DNA of 5,333 nucleotides, taken from assembly GCA_017626655.1 (NCBI GenBank), contig JAGAIH010000056.1, positions 1-5,333 on the forward strand, in the 5' to 3' direction. Below the pieces are notes generated by a model. That model saw nothing but the letters and a program-made list of their open reading frames with translations. It ran no database searches and was not told where the DNA came from. The position numbers and the translations under genes are program-made. Below are positions 5,328 to 5,333 of this stretch, in pieces (the stretch's first letter is position 1; every line of letters begins with the position of its first letter). Source of the stretch: Clostridia bacterium. GTDB lineage: Bacteria > Bacillota_A > Clostridia > Oscillospirales > CAG-272.

Positions 5328-5333
5328 ACTAAT

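Overview
The window looks like a chromosomal segment from a GC-rich Gram-positive anaerobe, most likely an uncultured gut Clostridia (Oscillospirales/Ruminococcaceae-type). This placement is inference. It rests on strong AGGAGG-type ribosome binding sites, C/G-ending codon use, the Firmicutes-like MurA, the DUF3810 protein, and intergenic palindromes resembling those scattered through such genomes. No marker in the window fixes the taxon.

Layout. Positions 1-197 are non-coding and hold nested inverted repeats. Two co-directional plus-strand genes follow: an RluA-family pseudouridine synthase (198-1274) and, 42 bases later, a membrane-anchored DUF3810 protein with an HELAH zinc-protease-like motif (1317-2528). 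This pair ends at a strong rho-independent terminator (2535-2591). A clear extended -10 sigma-70-type promoter (2632-2660) then drives murA (2874-4175), which encodes UDP-N-acetylglucosamine 1-carboxyvinyltransferase, the committed step of peptidoglycan synthesis. The predicted murA leader is about 200 nt long and odd: its only strong Shine-Dalgarno lies 172 nt before the start codon and is followed by an attenuator-like hairpin and a G-free, C-rich tract.

The convergent intergenic region 4176-4644 contains two hairpins behind murA, three 30-nt tandem repeats (two with clear internal dyads), a G-quadruplex-type motif, a two-way terminator and a fragment resembling a common dispersed repeat. 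On the minus strand a GNAT acetyltransferase (5145-4645) faces murA. Upstream of it, at 5216-5327, lies a 112-bp element with perfect 18-bp terminal inverted repeats and three internal hairpins, which looks like a MITE or other dispersed palindromic repeat.

The genes are ordinary housekeeping genes (RNA modification, membrane proteolysis, cell wall, acetyl transfer) and do not form an evident new system. The points most worth a second look are the murA leader, the one-residue-longer active-site loop of MurA, the 30-nt repeat array and the 112-bp inverted-repeat element.
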